A stretch of DNA of 64,000 nt from CAWDVR01 sp044869805 (GCA_044869805.1 JBIOXV010000005.1:1-64000); one strand, 5' to 3'. Shown: positions 1 to 8,618, counted from the first letter of the stretch. The notes: generated by a model not told the origin, from the letters alone. Program-made: numbers and translations.

Positions 1-5
1 GAGCG

Positions 6-62
6 GTCGTCCCGAGCGCGGCGCAGGACCGATCACCGTCGTCCTGAGCGCAGCGAAGGACC
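6..62. repeat. tandem pair of a dispersed intergenic repeat
   Basis: Two imperfect direct copies of a 25-bp unit beginning GTCGTCC and ending GCAGGACC or GAAGGACC lie at 6-30 and 38-62. Units of the type GTC(A/G)TCCTGAGCG...AAGGA are common intergenic repeats in many bacteria. No gene is visible in them. The second copy ends about 40 bases before the first gene. Confidence 0.5.
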
Positions 63-101
63 CTCGCCACCGACCAGGCGTCTGCCCGCTACAATCGGTG
101 G

Positions 102-866
102 ATGCCCTTCCACCACCTCCCCCTCCTCGCCACCCAGCGCCAGCTCTACGAGCTGCCGCGCGGCTGGGAGCGCTTCCGCGCCTACATCGAAACCATGACC
201 GGCGGCACGGGCGAGCTCGAGCTGCCGCTGGTGGCCATGAACCCGATGGGCAAGGAGCACCTGGCCGAGATGCTGGACCGGCTGCTGGCGCTGGGTGCCG
301 AGGAGGTGGCGGCGGAGGCGGTCGCCGAGGCCAAGCGCAGCCTGCCGGCCTTCGCACCCGAGCTGCGCTTGGGGCTGGTGGTCGCCGACGATTTGAAGGG
401 CGGGTGGACCAACCGCTACTTCGCCGAGATGAGCAACCGATTCGATCTGAAGCCCATGGTGCGGCGCGGTTTCGCCGTGGCCCTGGCGTGGACGAGCGAG
501 GAGCCATCGCGCGACCGGGTGCGCGAGGAGGTGGTGGCCGCCGCGTACCGCTCGCTCCACTTCCTGCGCCACGGCCCGGCCGTCACCCTGCGCCAGCGCA
601 TGGCGCAGGAAGGGCGGGCCGCGGCGTTCGCCGGCGCTACGGGGCCGGCTCTCGACCCCGACGATCTCGCCTACAGCCGCGAGGTGCTCGCACCGCATTT
701 CGATAGCGACCACAAACCCACGATTTTCGCCTGCCTCTACGGCGACGAGGCCGCGCGCTCCGTGGGCTACTCGCCGCTGGGGCTCTCGCCGCGCGCCGGC
801 TTCGCCGTGGCGCGGGCCGACGCGCTGGCGGAGAGGGATTCGCCGGAGGCGGCGGTCGAGGCATGA
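102..866 (+). CDS. unknown cytoplasmic protein, 254 aa
   Basis: I do not recognise the family. The product has no signal peptide, no membrane segment and no obvious nucleotide- or metal-binding motif. It is an alpha-rich acidic protein with a conserved-looking stretch GGWTNRYFAEM near residue 105 and IFACLYGDE near 208. The ATG at 102 follows a TACAAT box (90-95) by only six bases and has no ribosome binding site, so the message may be leaderless. The gene stands alone ahead of rsgA, with about 240 bases between them that hold nothing I can identify. The reading frame has the codon bias of its neighbours, so I believe it is real although the function is open. Confidence 0.7.
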   Translation: MPFHHLPLLATQRQLYELPRGWERFRAYIETMTGGTGELELPLVAMNPMGKEHLAEMLDRLLALGAEEVAAEAVAEAKRSLPAFAPELRLGLVVADDLKGGWTNRYFAEMSNRFDLKPMVRRGFAVALAWTSEEPSRDRVREEVVAAAYRSLHFLRHGPAVTLRQRMAQEGRAAAFAGATGPALDPDDLAYSREVLAPHFDSDHKPTIFACLYGDEAARSVGYSPLGLSPRAGFAVARADALAERDSPEAAVEA

Positions 867-1104
867 GCCAGCTCACGAAACGTGCGTGCTAGCATCCGAG
901 TCGTGGTTTCAAGGCCTCTGAAGAACGCTGATCTTGCCCTCCGCTGAGAGCCTCGCCCTAGTGCCCTGAGGGGCGCTGCGCGAGCGCTCGGGGACGATGC
1001 GGCGCGCCGCACCGGCGGCGTGAGCTGTGCTCCACGGCGAGCGGCGTGACGCCACCGTCCCCCTCCTCTGCTCCACCCAACGACTCGACTTGGAGGAGAC
1101 TGGC

Positions 1105-2193
1105 GTGAGCCTTCAGAACCTTGGCTGGACTGCGTTCTTCGAACAGGCCTTCGAATCCTTCGCGGCGCGCGGCCTCGCGGCCGGGCGCGTCGCCACCGAA
1201 TCGCGCGAGATCTACCGGCTGCTGACCGCCGACGGCGAGCTGGCGGCGGAGCTGCTGGGCGCGCTGCGCTACCGCGCCCATCGTCATCGCACAGGGTGCC
1301 GAGCCGACCTGCCCGTGGTGGGCGACTGGGTCGCCTTCCAGGCGTTCGGCGGCAACACCGGCATCGTGCACGCGGTGCTGCCGCGGAGCACGTCGATCGC
1401 ACGGCGCGCCGCCGGCACGAGCGGCGAGCTCCAGGTGCTCGCCGCCAACGTCGACACCGTGCTGGTCGTGAGCTCTCTCAACCAGGACCTCAACCCGCGC
1501 CGCCTCGAGCGCTATCTGGCCCTCGTGCGCCAGTCCTGCGCGCGGCCGGTGGTGGTGCTTTCCAAGGCAGATCTCGCAGCCGCCTCCGCGCCACTCGTGC
1601 GCAGCGTCGAGGCGGTGGCCGCGGGCGCGCCGGTGCTCACGGTGAGCGCGCTTCAGGGCACGGGCATCGACGCGCTCGCCGGCTACCTCCGCCCGGGCGA
1701 GACGGTGGCCCTGCTCGGCTCCTCGGGGGTCGGCAAGTCGACGCTGGTCAACGCGCTCCTCGGTCGCGACCGCCAGGTGGTAGCCGAGATCCGCGCCGGC
1801 GATGACCGCGGCCGCCACGCCACGACGTGCCGCGAGCTCATCCCGCTCCCCGGCGGCGGGCTGCTGCTCGATACGCCGGGCCTGCGCGAGTTGGGGCTCG
1901 CCCACTCCGAGGCAATGGGGGCCGAGGAGGCCCTCGCCGAGGTGTTCGACGACATCGAGGCGCTCGCCGCCGGCTGCCGCTTTCGCGACTGCCGCCACCA
2001 GGGCGAGCCGGGCTGCGCGGTAGAGGCCGCGGTCGCCGGCGGCCGGCTCGACGCGGCACGGAAGGCCGGCTACGACAAGCTGCGCCGCGAGGAGAGCTTC
2101 CTCGCCGACCGCGCCGTCGGCGGCGCAGCCTATGCGGAGAAGAAGCGCTGGAAAGCGCTGCACGCGCGGCACAAGACAACGCTCCGGAGGTAG
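1105..2193 (+). CDS. rsgA: ribosome small-subunit biogenesis GTPase RsgA
   Basis: Circularly permuted GTPase that acts late in 30S assembly, releasing maturation factors. An N-terminal OB-like domain is followed by the G4 motif SKAD (about residue 153), then G1 GSSGVGKST (about 205) and G3 DTPGLRE (about 256), the permuted order typical of the family. The C-terminal zinc knuckle CRFRDCRHQGEPGC (about 291) is intact. I chose the GTG at 1105 because a GGAGGAG sits six bases upstream and the resulting 362 aa match the family length; an in-frame ATG-like start at 1027 would add an unlikely 26-residue leader. It is followed by REP-like palindromes and then truA. Confidence 0.96.
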   Translation: MSLQNLGWTAFFEQAFESFAARGLAAGRVATESREIYRLLTADGELAAELLGALRYRAHRHRTGCRADLPVVGDWVAFQAFGGNTGIVHAVLPRSTSIARRAAGTSGELQVLAANVDTVLVVSSLNQDLNPRRLERYLALVRQSCARPVVVLSKADLAAASAPLVRSVEAVAAGAPVLTVSALQGTGIDALAGYLRPGETVALLGSSGVGKSTLVNALLGRDRQVVAEIRAGDDRGRHATTCRELIPLPGGGLLLDTPGLRELGLAHSEAMGAEEALAEVFDDIEALAAGCRFRDCRHQGEPGCAVEAAVAGGRLDAARKAGYDKLRREESFLADRAVGGAAYAEKKRWKALHARHKTTLRR

Positions 2194-2291
2194 CGGCCGG
2201 ACCTGTGCCGGCCGTCGCCGGACCCGTGGCGGCCGTAGGCGTGTCCCGCAAAAGCGCTCGGCCGGGACGAGCCCGGCCGCTACGCCCGGAG
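2182..2291. repeat. REP-like palindromic repeat, two inverted copies
   Basis: Copy A (2182-2216) reads CTCCGGAGGTAGCGGCCGG followed by a short spacer and GCCGGCCGTC, overlapping the rsgA stop. Copy A' (2259-2291) is the same unit in the opposite orientation. Each unit is itself imperfectly palindromic, so the pair can fold into a larger structure. Two further copies occur at 55.5 kb, which shows that this is a dispersed family and not part of rsgA. Confidence 0.75.
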
Positions 2292-2303
2292 GAGACCGCG
2301 CAG

Positions 2304-2309
2304 TAGGAT
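2304..2309 (+). promoter_or_regulatory. putative -10 box for a leaderless truA transcript
   Basis: TAGGAT lies seven bases before the truA ATG, where transcription would start at or next to the initiation codon. There is no convincing ribosome binding site. A -35 element is not obvious. Confidence 0.35.
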
Positions 2310-2316
2310 CGCCGCG

Positions 2317-3252
2317 ATGAGACCGGGGGAGGCTCGCGTCAGAGGCCCTGTCACCTACCGCCTCACCGTCGAGTATGACGGCACGCGGTTCTCGGGTTGG
2401 CAGGAACAGAAGAATGCCAAGACGGTGGTGGGCGAGCTCAAGGCCGCGCTCGCCGGCGCGGGGCTCGCGGTGCTCGACCTCGGCGGCGCCGGCCGCACCG
2501 ACGCCGGGGTGCACGCGCTGGGGCAGGTGGCGCACCTGCGGCTCGAGCGCAAGGTAGAGCCGGTGGCGCTCGCCAACGCCTTGAACCAGCGCCTGCCGGG
2601 AAGCGTCCACGTGCTCTCGGTCGAGCCCGCCCATCCTCGCTTTCACGCCCGGCACGACGCGGTCTCGCGCACCTACCTCTACCAGCTCTCGCGGCGGCGC
2701 ACGGCGTTTGCCAAGCGCTTCGTGTGGTGGGTGAAAGAGCCTATCGATCTCGGAGGCCTGCGGCAGGCGGCGGCGCTGCTCCCCGGCCGTCACGACTTCC
2801 GGCTCTTCGCCGAGGTCCCCAAGACGAGCAGCGGCGGGACGCCGGCACGGGAGGCTCAGGCCAGCACGCTGGTGGAGATGGAGGCCGTCGAGGTCGCCGA
2901 GGACGGCGCCCTGGTGCTGCTGCGCTTCACCGCCTCGCACTTCCTGTGGCGCATGGTGCGCCGGCTGGCCGGGGCCCTGGTGCAGGTAGGGACCGGGGCG
3001 CTGCCGCTGGCCGCTTTCGAGGGCCTGCTCGCGACGCGGCCGCTTCCCGCCGGGCGCGGCACGCCGGCCGAGTGGACGGCGCCGGCCTCCGGCCTCTTCC
3101 TCGAGCGGGTGCGCTATCGCGGCGACGGGCCGCTGCCACCGCTCGCCGCGGTGACGCCGGTCAGCGCCGAGCGTCTCGCCCACGCCGCGCTCAACAAAAA
3201 GGGCGCCGCTGCCGGCGCCCCCAAACCGCGGACCTTCGAACCCAGGCGCTAG
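2317..3252 (+). CDS. truA: tRNA pseudouridine synthase A
   Basis: Converts uridines 38-40 of the tRNA anticodon arm to pseudouridine. The N-terminal core begins YRLTVEYDGTRFSGWQ, followed by the catalytic motif GRTDAGVHA with the nucleophilic aspartate near residue 62, then FHARHDAVSRTYLY and the C-terminal LWRMVRRLAG segment. At 311 aa it is somewhat longer than typical (about 250-270) because of a C-terminal tail after about residue 275. The DNA of that tail also encodes the terminator hairpin of the convergent TonB receptor gene, and the two stop codons overlap in CTAG at 3249-3252. Confidence 0.95.
   Translation: MRPGEARVRGPVTYRLTVEYDGTRFSGWQEQKNAKTVVGELKAALAGAGLAVLDLGGAGRTDAGVHALGQVAHLRLERKVEPVALANALNQRLPGSVHVLSVEPAHPRFHARHDAVSRTYLYQLSRRRTAFAKRFVWWVKEPIDLGGLRQAAALLPGRHDFRLFAEVPKTSSGGTPAREAQASTLVEMEAVEVAEDGALVLLRFTASHFLWRMVRRLAGALVQVGTGALPLAAFEGLLATRPLPAGRGTPAEWTAPASGLFLERVRYRGDGPLPPLAAVTPVSAERLAHAALNKKGAAAGAPKPRTFEPRR
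3196..3220 (-). terminator. intrinsic terminator of the TonB receptor gene, inside truA
   Basis: On the minus strand a perfect 7-bp stem (GGGCGCC/GGCGCCC, loop 6) is followed by five T residues. It lies about 30 bases past the stop codon of the minus-strand TonB receptor gene and within the coding 3' end of truA. Confidence 0.75.
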
Positions 3253-6131
3253 AACCGCAGGCGGACGCCGAGCTGGATCAGGCGCTGCTCGCCCTGCAGC
3301 GGGTCGCCGGAGAAGGCCGTCGGCTGCAGCCCGTTCGCCGTCGGGATGAACAGCGCCGGGTTGTCCTCGTTGAACAGGTTGAACACCTCGGCGATGGCCT
3401 CGATCGAGACCTCGTTGACGATCCGGAACTCGCGTGACACCCGCACGTCGATCTGTGAGAAGGAATCGCCACGCTCGGAATTGACGTGATCGACACCCGG
3501 TGGCAGGTCGAGGCGGAAGCCGTCGCCGTTGAGGTCGTTGGCCGAGTGCACCGTGTACGGCGTGGCCGAACGATAGCGCAGCATGCCGGAGACGTTGATG
3601 TCCCACGGCGCGTTGTAGGTGCCGCCGAAGGTGAGGCGATGCCGGGCATCCGTGTTGAGCGGCCCGAAGCAGGCGCCGCACAGCGGGTCGAGCGGATTGA
3701 CCGACACGTCGCGGCCCTGGGTCAGGCTGGGCTGGTAGTTGATGTCGGTGATGCGGAACTCGTCGGCGCCGGCGAGCACATTGCCCTCCGACTCCGAGAG
3801 AGTGTAGAAGCCCTGCAGCTCGAACTTGTCGCGCCGGATGCGGAAGCCGACGTTCAAGCCGTCGTAGTCGGCCTCACCGTTGCCGTACCACAGCCGGAAG
3901 TTACCGAAGTCCGAGAAGCGCCGGGCGCCGGTGGCCGGGTCCCGTGGATTGGCGCGGAAGCGGAACGGGATGTCGCGGTAGCGCACCGAGATCGCCTCGA
4001 TGTTCAAGCCCAGCCAGTTGTTGACCTGCCAGGAGTAACCGAGCGAGATCTGGTCCGAGTACGGGGTGGCGAGGGTCGGCGAGGCCACCTCGTTGGGCGG
4101 GAAGATGTCCGCGCCGGGAAGCTGGTTCGGCGGCAGCGGCTGGCCGGGCTGGAAGAACGAGCCGTCGGGGTTGCGGATGCCGTTGGGGTTGTTGTGGTTG
4201 TAGATCACGCCGTAGTTCGACTGCACCGCCGCCGCCGGGAAGAGGATGGTGGCGTTGGTGTAGGGGAAGTCGTAGAAGCGCCCCACCCCGCCGCGCAGCA
4301 CCCGCCGGCCGTCGCCGCCCATGTCCCAGGTGAAGCCCAGGCGGGGCGCGTAGTTGTCGTCGTCGTTCGAGAGCTTGCCGCCCTTGCCGCCCTGGAAGTC
4401 GCGCAGGTAGTACTCGTTGTAGGTGGTCTGGGTGGAGAGCGTCTGCCAGATCGGGTTGTTCCGCTGGTCGAGGTCGAAGCCGTCCCAGTAGTCGTAGCGC
4501 AGGCCGACGTTGACCGTCACCCGATCGTTGACGAACCAGTCGTCCTGGAAGTAGACGCTGTACTGGTCGACCGGCGTCGACTCGCCGAAGAAGCCGCCGA
4601 AGATGGTGATGTCGGAGATCGGCGCGCTGGCACTGTCGGCGAGCCGCGAATACTGCCCTTCGAGGCCGGTCGAGAAGTCGCCGCCCAGCTCCGGCTCGTG
4701 GATGTAGTTGGCGCCGGCCTTGAAGTCGTGGCGCCGGCCGCCGAGGTCGGTCGACCAACTGAAGTCGTCGCGGTACTGATACTTGACCTGGTGGGTCGAC
4801 TGCGGGGTGTTGATGTTCTGCCCTTGGGTGAAGCCGCTCGGGTAGTAGATGGTGGGCGAGTTCGAGTCGGCGGTGATGATGTTGTCGAACTTGGTGTACT
4901 GGAAGATGAACTCGTTCAGGCGGTCGGCGCCGAATTGCGCCGTCCAGCCGCCGAGGATCGAGCTGTACTCGTTCGACACCGTGCCCAGCGTCTCGGGCGA
5001 GGTCAGGGCGGCCGCGCCGTACTTGTCGGCGTTCTCCTGGAAACCGTAACGCACCTGCAGGTACTGCCTGGCGTTGACGTCCCAGGTGGCCTTGGCGGTG
5101 ATCAGCTCGTCGTCGAAGGTGAGCGGGAAGGCCCGCCCGTCGAGCGACGGGACGATGCCGCCGCTGTCGACGGTGTAAGCCGTCTCGCGGTCGGTCTTCT
5201 CGTAGGTGGCAAAGAAGTGCGCTTTGTCGCGCACGATCGGCCCGCCCAGCGAGGCGCCGAACTGCTGGCGCTCGTAGGGCTGCTTCTCGCCCCCGCTCCG
5301 GGACTCGCTCTCGGTCTCCTCGTTCAGGCTGTCGTCGCGGAAGAAGCCGTAGACGCTGCCCGAGAAGCTGTTGGTGCCGGTCTTGGTGACCACCGACAGC
5401 ACGCCGCCCGAGGAGCGGCCGTACTCGGCCTTGTACTGCGCGGTCTGGATCTTGAACTCCTGCACCGCCTCGAGGTTGAAGTTCTGCAGCGCGCCGCCGA
5501 TGGTGTCGTCGGTGTTGTCGCCGCCGTCCATCACGAAGTTGACGTTGCGGCCGATGCCGCCGTTCAAGGCCACGGTGAGCTGGCCGGGCTTGGTGGGGTC
5601 GGAGTTGTAGGCCAGGCTGGTGCCCGGCGCCAGCACCGCCAGGTTGGCGAACTGGCGGCCGTTCAAGGGCAGGCTCTCGAGCTCCTTCTGCGAGACCACC
5701 GTGCCGATCGAGGGCTCGTTGGCGATGAGCGGCGCCTCGCTGGTGACGGTGATCGCCTCCTCGAGCGTCGCCACCGAGAGCGTCACCTCGAGCGAGCGGG
5801 TGGAGCCGACGTTGAGCTTCACTTCCTCCTGGGTCACGGTGCCGAAGCCGGAGAGCTCGAAGGTGACCTCGTAGGTGCCGATCGGCAGCGCCGCGAGCCG
5901 GAAGGCGCCGTCGGCCTCGGTGGTGGCGACGCGGGTGAAGCCGGTCTCCGGGTTGGTGGCGGTGACCGTGACGCCCGGCAGGGCGCTTCCGTCCTTGTCG
6001 GCCACCGTGCCTTCGAGAGCACCGGCGCCGGTCTGCGCCAGGGCGGGGGCCGCCGCCAGCGCGATGAGCGCCAGGGCGAGCACCGGCCTGAGGCAGGAAG
6101 CAAGTCTTGCGCGGAACCTCGTGAGTGCCAT
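3249..6131 (-). CDS. TonB-dependent receptor with N-terminal carboxypeptidase-regulatory-like domain
   Basis: Outer-membrane active transporter or adhesin, 960 aa. The N terminus has a Sec signal peptide (LALIALAAAPALAQ), then a CarboxypepD-regulatory-like beta-sandwich (about residues 35-115, GTVADKDGSALPGVTVTATN), a plug domain (about 120-235, with LPLNGRQFANLAVLAPG and FVMDGGDNTDD), and a long beta-barrel ending in LGVRLRF. This is the 'Oar-like' layout expanded in Acidobacteriota; the substrate cannot be read from sequence. The ATG at 6131 has GGAG seven bases upstream and fits the signal peptide; an upstream in-frame start at 6173 would spoil it. It follows the sulfatase-like/TPR gene on the same strand with 108 bases between. 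Confidence 0.93.
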   Translation of the reverse strand: MALTRFRARLASCLRPVLALALIALAAAPALAQTGAGALEGTVADKDGSALPGVTVTATNPETGFTRVATTEADGAFRLAALPIGTYEVTFELSGFGTVTQEEVKLNVGSTRSLEVTLSVATLEEAITVTSEAPLIANEPSIGTVVSQKELESLPLNGRQFANLAVLAPGTSLAYNSDPTKPGQLTVALNGGIGRNVNFVMDGGDNTDDTIGGALQNFNLEAVQEFKIQTAQYKAEYGRSSGGVLSVVTKTGTNSFSGSVYGFFRDDSLNEETESESRSGGEKQPYERQQFGASLGGPIVRDKAHFFATYEKTDRETAYTVDSGGIVPSLDGRAFPLTFDDELITAKATWDVNARQYLQVRYGFQENADKYGAAALTSPETLGTVSNEYSSILGGWTAQFGADRLNEFIFQYTKFDNIITADSNSPTIYYPSGFTQGQNINTPQSTHQVKYQYRDDFSWSTDLGGRRHDFKAGANYIHEPELGGDFSTGLEGQYSRLADSASAPISDITIFGGFFGESTPVDQYSVYFQDDWFVNDRVTVNVGLRYDYWDGFDLDQRNNPIWQTLSTQTTYNEYYLRDFQGGKGGKLSNDDDNYAPRLGFTWDMGGDGRRVLRGGVGRFYDFPYTNATILFPAAAVQSNYGVIYNHNNPNGIRNPDGSFFQPGQPLPPNQLPGADIFPPNEVASPTLATPYSDQISLGYSWQVNNWLGLNIEAISVRYRDIPFRFRANPRDPATGARRFSDFGNFRLWYGNGEADYDGLNVGFRIRRDKFELQGFYTLSESEGNVLAGADEFRITDINYQPSLTQGRDVSVNPLDPLCGACFGPLNTDARHRLTFGGTYNAPWDINVSGMLRYRSATPYTVHSANDLNGDGFRLDLPPGVDHVNSERGDSFSQIDVRVSREFRIVNEVSIEAIAEVFNLFNEDNPALFIPTANGLQPTAFSGDPLQGEQRLIQLGVRLRF

Positions 6132-6239
6132 CACATCTCCTTTACTGGGGTCAGATGCATCCAATAGGGGCACCGGCCGTCTGTCAGCCGGAAAGAGCGC
6201 GCGATCTCGGCTACCCGATCACCTCCTCTCGCGGCCCTG

Positions 6240-8471
6240 CTAGCCGCCTCGGGTCAGGCGGGCCAGCAGTTGCTGCGCGGCCTGCCGCTCTCGGGCGAAG
6301 GACGGGTCGCCCTGCGCCTGGGCGAGGAACTCCCGGTACGCGGTGATGGCCGCCGCGCGGTCGCCCGAGAGCTCGAGCGAGATCGCGCGGTTGAGCCGCA
6401 CTTCATGCAGCTTCGGGTTCAGAGCGAGGGCCCTTTCAAAATAGGGAAGTGCCGCGGACGGCCGATCGCGCGCCACCTCCAGCGTGCCGAGGCCGTTCAG
6501 GGGATCGGGATAGTCCGGGGCGAGGGCGACGGCGCGCTGGTAGGCCTCGGCCGCCGGGCCCGGCTGGCCGAGGTCGCGCTGCGCGTTGCCGAGGTTGTTC
6601 CAGGCGCGCGGATTGGCGGGGTCGAGAGCCACCGCCCGCTCGAAGGCCGCCGCAGCCTCCCGCGACTTGCCGGAGGCGGCGTAGGCGACGCCGAGCGCGT
6701 TCCAGGCCTCGGGCCGCTTCTCGTCTTGCTCCAGGGCCGCCCGCAGGGCTTCGAGCGCCTCGCCGTGCAGGCCTTTGGCCGCCAGCGCCGTCGCCAGGTT
6801 GTACCAGGCGTCGGGGTCCCTGGGCGAGATCGCCACCGCCTCGCGGTACAGGGGTACGGCGCGGTCGAGATCGCCGGTTTCCTTGAGCACCGCCGCCAGC
6901 TCGGCGCGGAACACGGCGTTCCCAGGGTCGTCGGCGACCAGCTCCTCGAGCCGCGCCCGGGCCTCTCCCGGCCGGCCCGCGGTCCTCGCCCAGTGCGCTT
7001 CCTCGAAGCCCCGGAACAGGTCCACGGCATCCTTGGGATCGCGGCGCGAGCCGCCGGCCGGGAGCCGGGCCGCGGGCGGCGCCACGTAGCCCAGGGCCGC
7101 GAGCCGCTGGCGGGTGGCGGCGTCGACCTCCGGTACCGGGCCGGCGGCGTCGGCCCGCACGATCTCGGCGAGGCGCGCCGCCATCCCTGCCCCGGCAGGT
7201 AAGAGTGCCCCGACAGGCAGGGGGGCTCCGGCGGGCAAGCTGGCGGCGGTGCCGGGCGGGGCGGCACCTGCCAGCCGGTTGCTCGTCTCGCCCGGGTCGG
7301 AGTCGAGGTCGTAGAGCTCCGGCCGCGGCGCCTCGATGTACTTGAGCCGCCCTTTGCGCAGCGTCGCGAGGGCGCTCCAGCCGAAGGTCTCGGGGTAGCG
7401 GGTCTCGGCCACCACCTCGACCTCGCGAGGCTCCTGGCCGGCAGCGAGCACCGCCGAGAGGTCGCGCCCGCGGGGTGGCGGAGCGGGCCCGGCCGGCGGC
7501 AGTGGAGGCTCCGGCCAGGGATGCCCGGCGAGGCCGGCCAGGGTGGGCGCCAGGTCGGCGAGGCTCACCGGAGTCTCGATCGCCAGGCCGGCCGGCAACC
7601 TTCCCGGCGCCGCGATCAGCAGCGGCACCCGCAGGGTGGGCTCGTAGAGCAGCAGCCCGTGCGTCAGCTCGCCGTGCTCGCCCAGGCTCTCGCCATGGTC
7701 ACCGCTAGCGGCGACCACCGTGAGGCCGCCGCTCGCCTCGAGCCACGCCATCAGCCGGCCTACCTCGGCGTCCGCGGCCGCGATCTCGCCGTCGTAAGGC
7801 CGCCCGGCGTGGCGGCTCGCGAAAGGCTCCGCCGGCGCGTAGGGCGCGTGAGCGTCGAAGAGGTGGACCCAGGCGAAGAACGGCCGGGAGTCCTCCTTGG
7901 AGAGCCAGGCGAGCGCCCGATCGACCACCTCGCGTCCCGGCCGCTCGGCCTCGAGGCTCGCTCCCGCCGGCCCGGAGCGGTCGATCGAGTCGTCGTAGAC
8001 CTCGAAACCGCGCGCCAGGCCGAAGCGGCGGTCGAGCACGAAGGCGCCCACGAAGGCGCCGGTGCGGTAGCCCGCCGCCGAGAGTCGCGTGGCCAGGGTT
8101 TCGATGGCCTCGGGCAGAGCACCGACGCCGTTGCCGTGAAGGCCGTGCTCCACCGGCAGCAGGCCGGTCAGCAGAGTGGCGTGCGAGGGCAGGGTCAGGG
8201 GCGCCGCCGCCACCGCGCGCTCGAAGCGCAGGCCGGCTCGCGCCAGGCGGTCGAGGCTCGGAGTCTCGGCCTCGCGGTAGCCGTAGCTGCCGAGGTGGTC
8301 GGCCCGCACGGTGTCGAGAGTGACGAGCAGGAGGTTCGCCGGGGAACCCGCAGCTTTGCCGGGAGAGCTGCCGTTGCAGCCGGCAGCCCACCCGCACACC
8401 GCCGCCAGCAGAAGCACGCGCGCGGCGGTGAACCCGCGCTGCCGGCGCGACCGCGCCTCGCCTTCGCCCAG
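6240..8471 (-). CDS. sulfatase-like (alkaline phosphatase superfamily) lipoprotein with C-terminal TPRs
   Basis: Lipoprotein (lipobox WAAGC near residue 32) with a sulfatase-fold domain (about 45-430): metal site LVTLDTVRADH, late metal motif SGDHGESLGEHGE, then at least five TPR units (about 510-735). The position that carries the formylglycine Cys or Ser in true sulfatases (C/S-x-P-S-R) reads T-L-P-S-H, so the nucleophile is probably Thr, as in phosphodiester- or phosphoethanolamine-type relatives; sulfatase activity is doubtful. The start is uncertain: the in-frame GTG at 8507 lies upstream of the apparent promoter, while a CTG at 8471 has GGAGGT five bases before it and gives a proper basic signal peptide. 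A paralogue lies at 47.6 kb, also near a TonB receptor. Confidence 0.88.
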   Translation of the reverse strand: MGEGEARSRRQRGFTAARVLLLAAVCGWAAGCNGSSPGKAAGSPANLLLVTLDTVRADHLGSYGYREAETPSLDRLARAGLRFERAVAAAPLTLPSHATLLTGLLPVEHGLHGNGVGALPEAIETLATRLSAAGYRTGAFVGAFVLDRRFGLARGFEVYDDSIDRSGPAGASLEAERPGREVVDRALAWLSKEDSRPFFAWVHLFDAHAPYAPAEPFASRHAGRPYDGEIAAADAEVGRLMAWLEASGGLTVVAASGDHGESLGEHGELTHGLLLYEPTLRVPLLIAAPGRLPAGLAIETPVSLADLAPTLAGLAGHPWPEPPLPPAGPAPPPRGRDLSAVLAAGQEPREVEVVAETRYPETFGWSALATLRKGRLKYIEAPRPELYDLDSDPGETSNRLAGAAPPGTAASLPAGAPLPVGALLPAGAGMAARLAEIVRADAAGPVPEVDAATRQRLAALGYVAPPAARLPAGGSRRDPKDAVDLFRGFEEAHWARTAGRPGEARARLEELVADDPGNAVFRAELAAVLKETGDLDRAVPLYREAVAISPRDPDAWYNLATALAAKGLHGEALEALRAALEQDEKRPEAWNALGVAYAASGKSREAAAAFERAVALDPANPRAWNNLGNAQRDLGQPGPAAEAYQRAVALAPDYPDPLNGLGTLEVARDRPSAALPYFERALALNPKLHEVRLNRAISLELSGDRAAAITAYREFLAQAQGDPSFARERQAAQQLLARLTRGG

Positions 8472-8497
8472 ACCTGACCTCCGCGTACGCTGGAGAA

Positions 8498-8526
8498 AAA
8501 CTAACACCCAACCCCGGGTGTTACAA
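8498..8526 (-). promoter_or_regulatory. sigma70-type promoter with palindromic operator upstream of the sulfatase-like gene
   Basis: On the minus strand TTGTAA (8526-8521) and TAGTTT (8503-8498) are separated by exactly 17 bases. A perfect inverted repeat with 8-bp arms TAACACCC (8502-8509) and GGGTGTTA (8516-8523), loop 6, covers the spacer and parts of both boxes. A protein bound there would block the promoter, so I read it as an operator. Confidence 0.6.
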
Positions 8527-8618
8527 GGGGGTTACATAGAAGAACGTCGATTGCGCGAGAAGGTTGCGGAGGCAGTACGAGGCGCGGATTAGAATCGCCG
8601 CGCGACGGGATTCGAGCG

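Noticed and set aside
958..3681. 907-codon minus-strand frame covering rsgA and truA
   Set aside because: Both underlying plus-strand genes have clear conserved motifs; the minus frame is their shadow.
3486..6167. 893-codon open frame on the plus strand opposite the first TonB receptor
   Set aside because: It is the complement of a clear TonB receptor and owes its length to GC-rich codon bias; its product is a low-complexity Val/Arg/Glu string with no domain. The same holds for the long frames opposite the HzsA-like gene (22127-24331) and the second TonB receptor (51445-53877).
6240..8471. Naming this and the 47.6-kb copy as true sulfatases
   Set aside because: The residue converted to formylglycine is Thr in both, so sulfate-ester hydrolysis by the usual mechanism is not possible.
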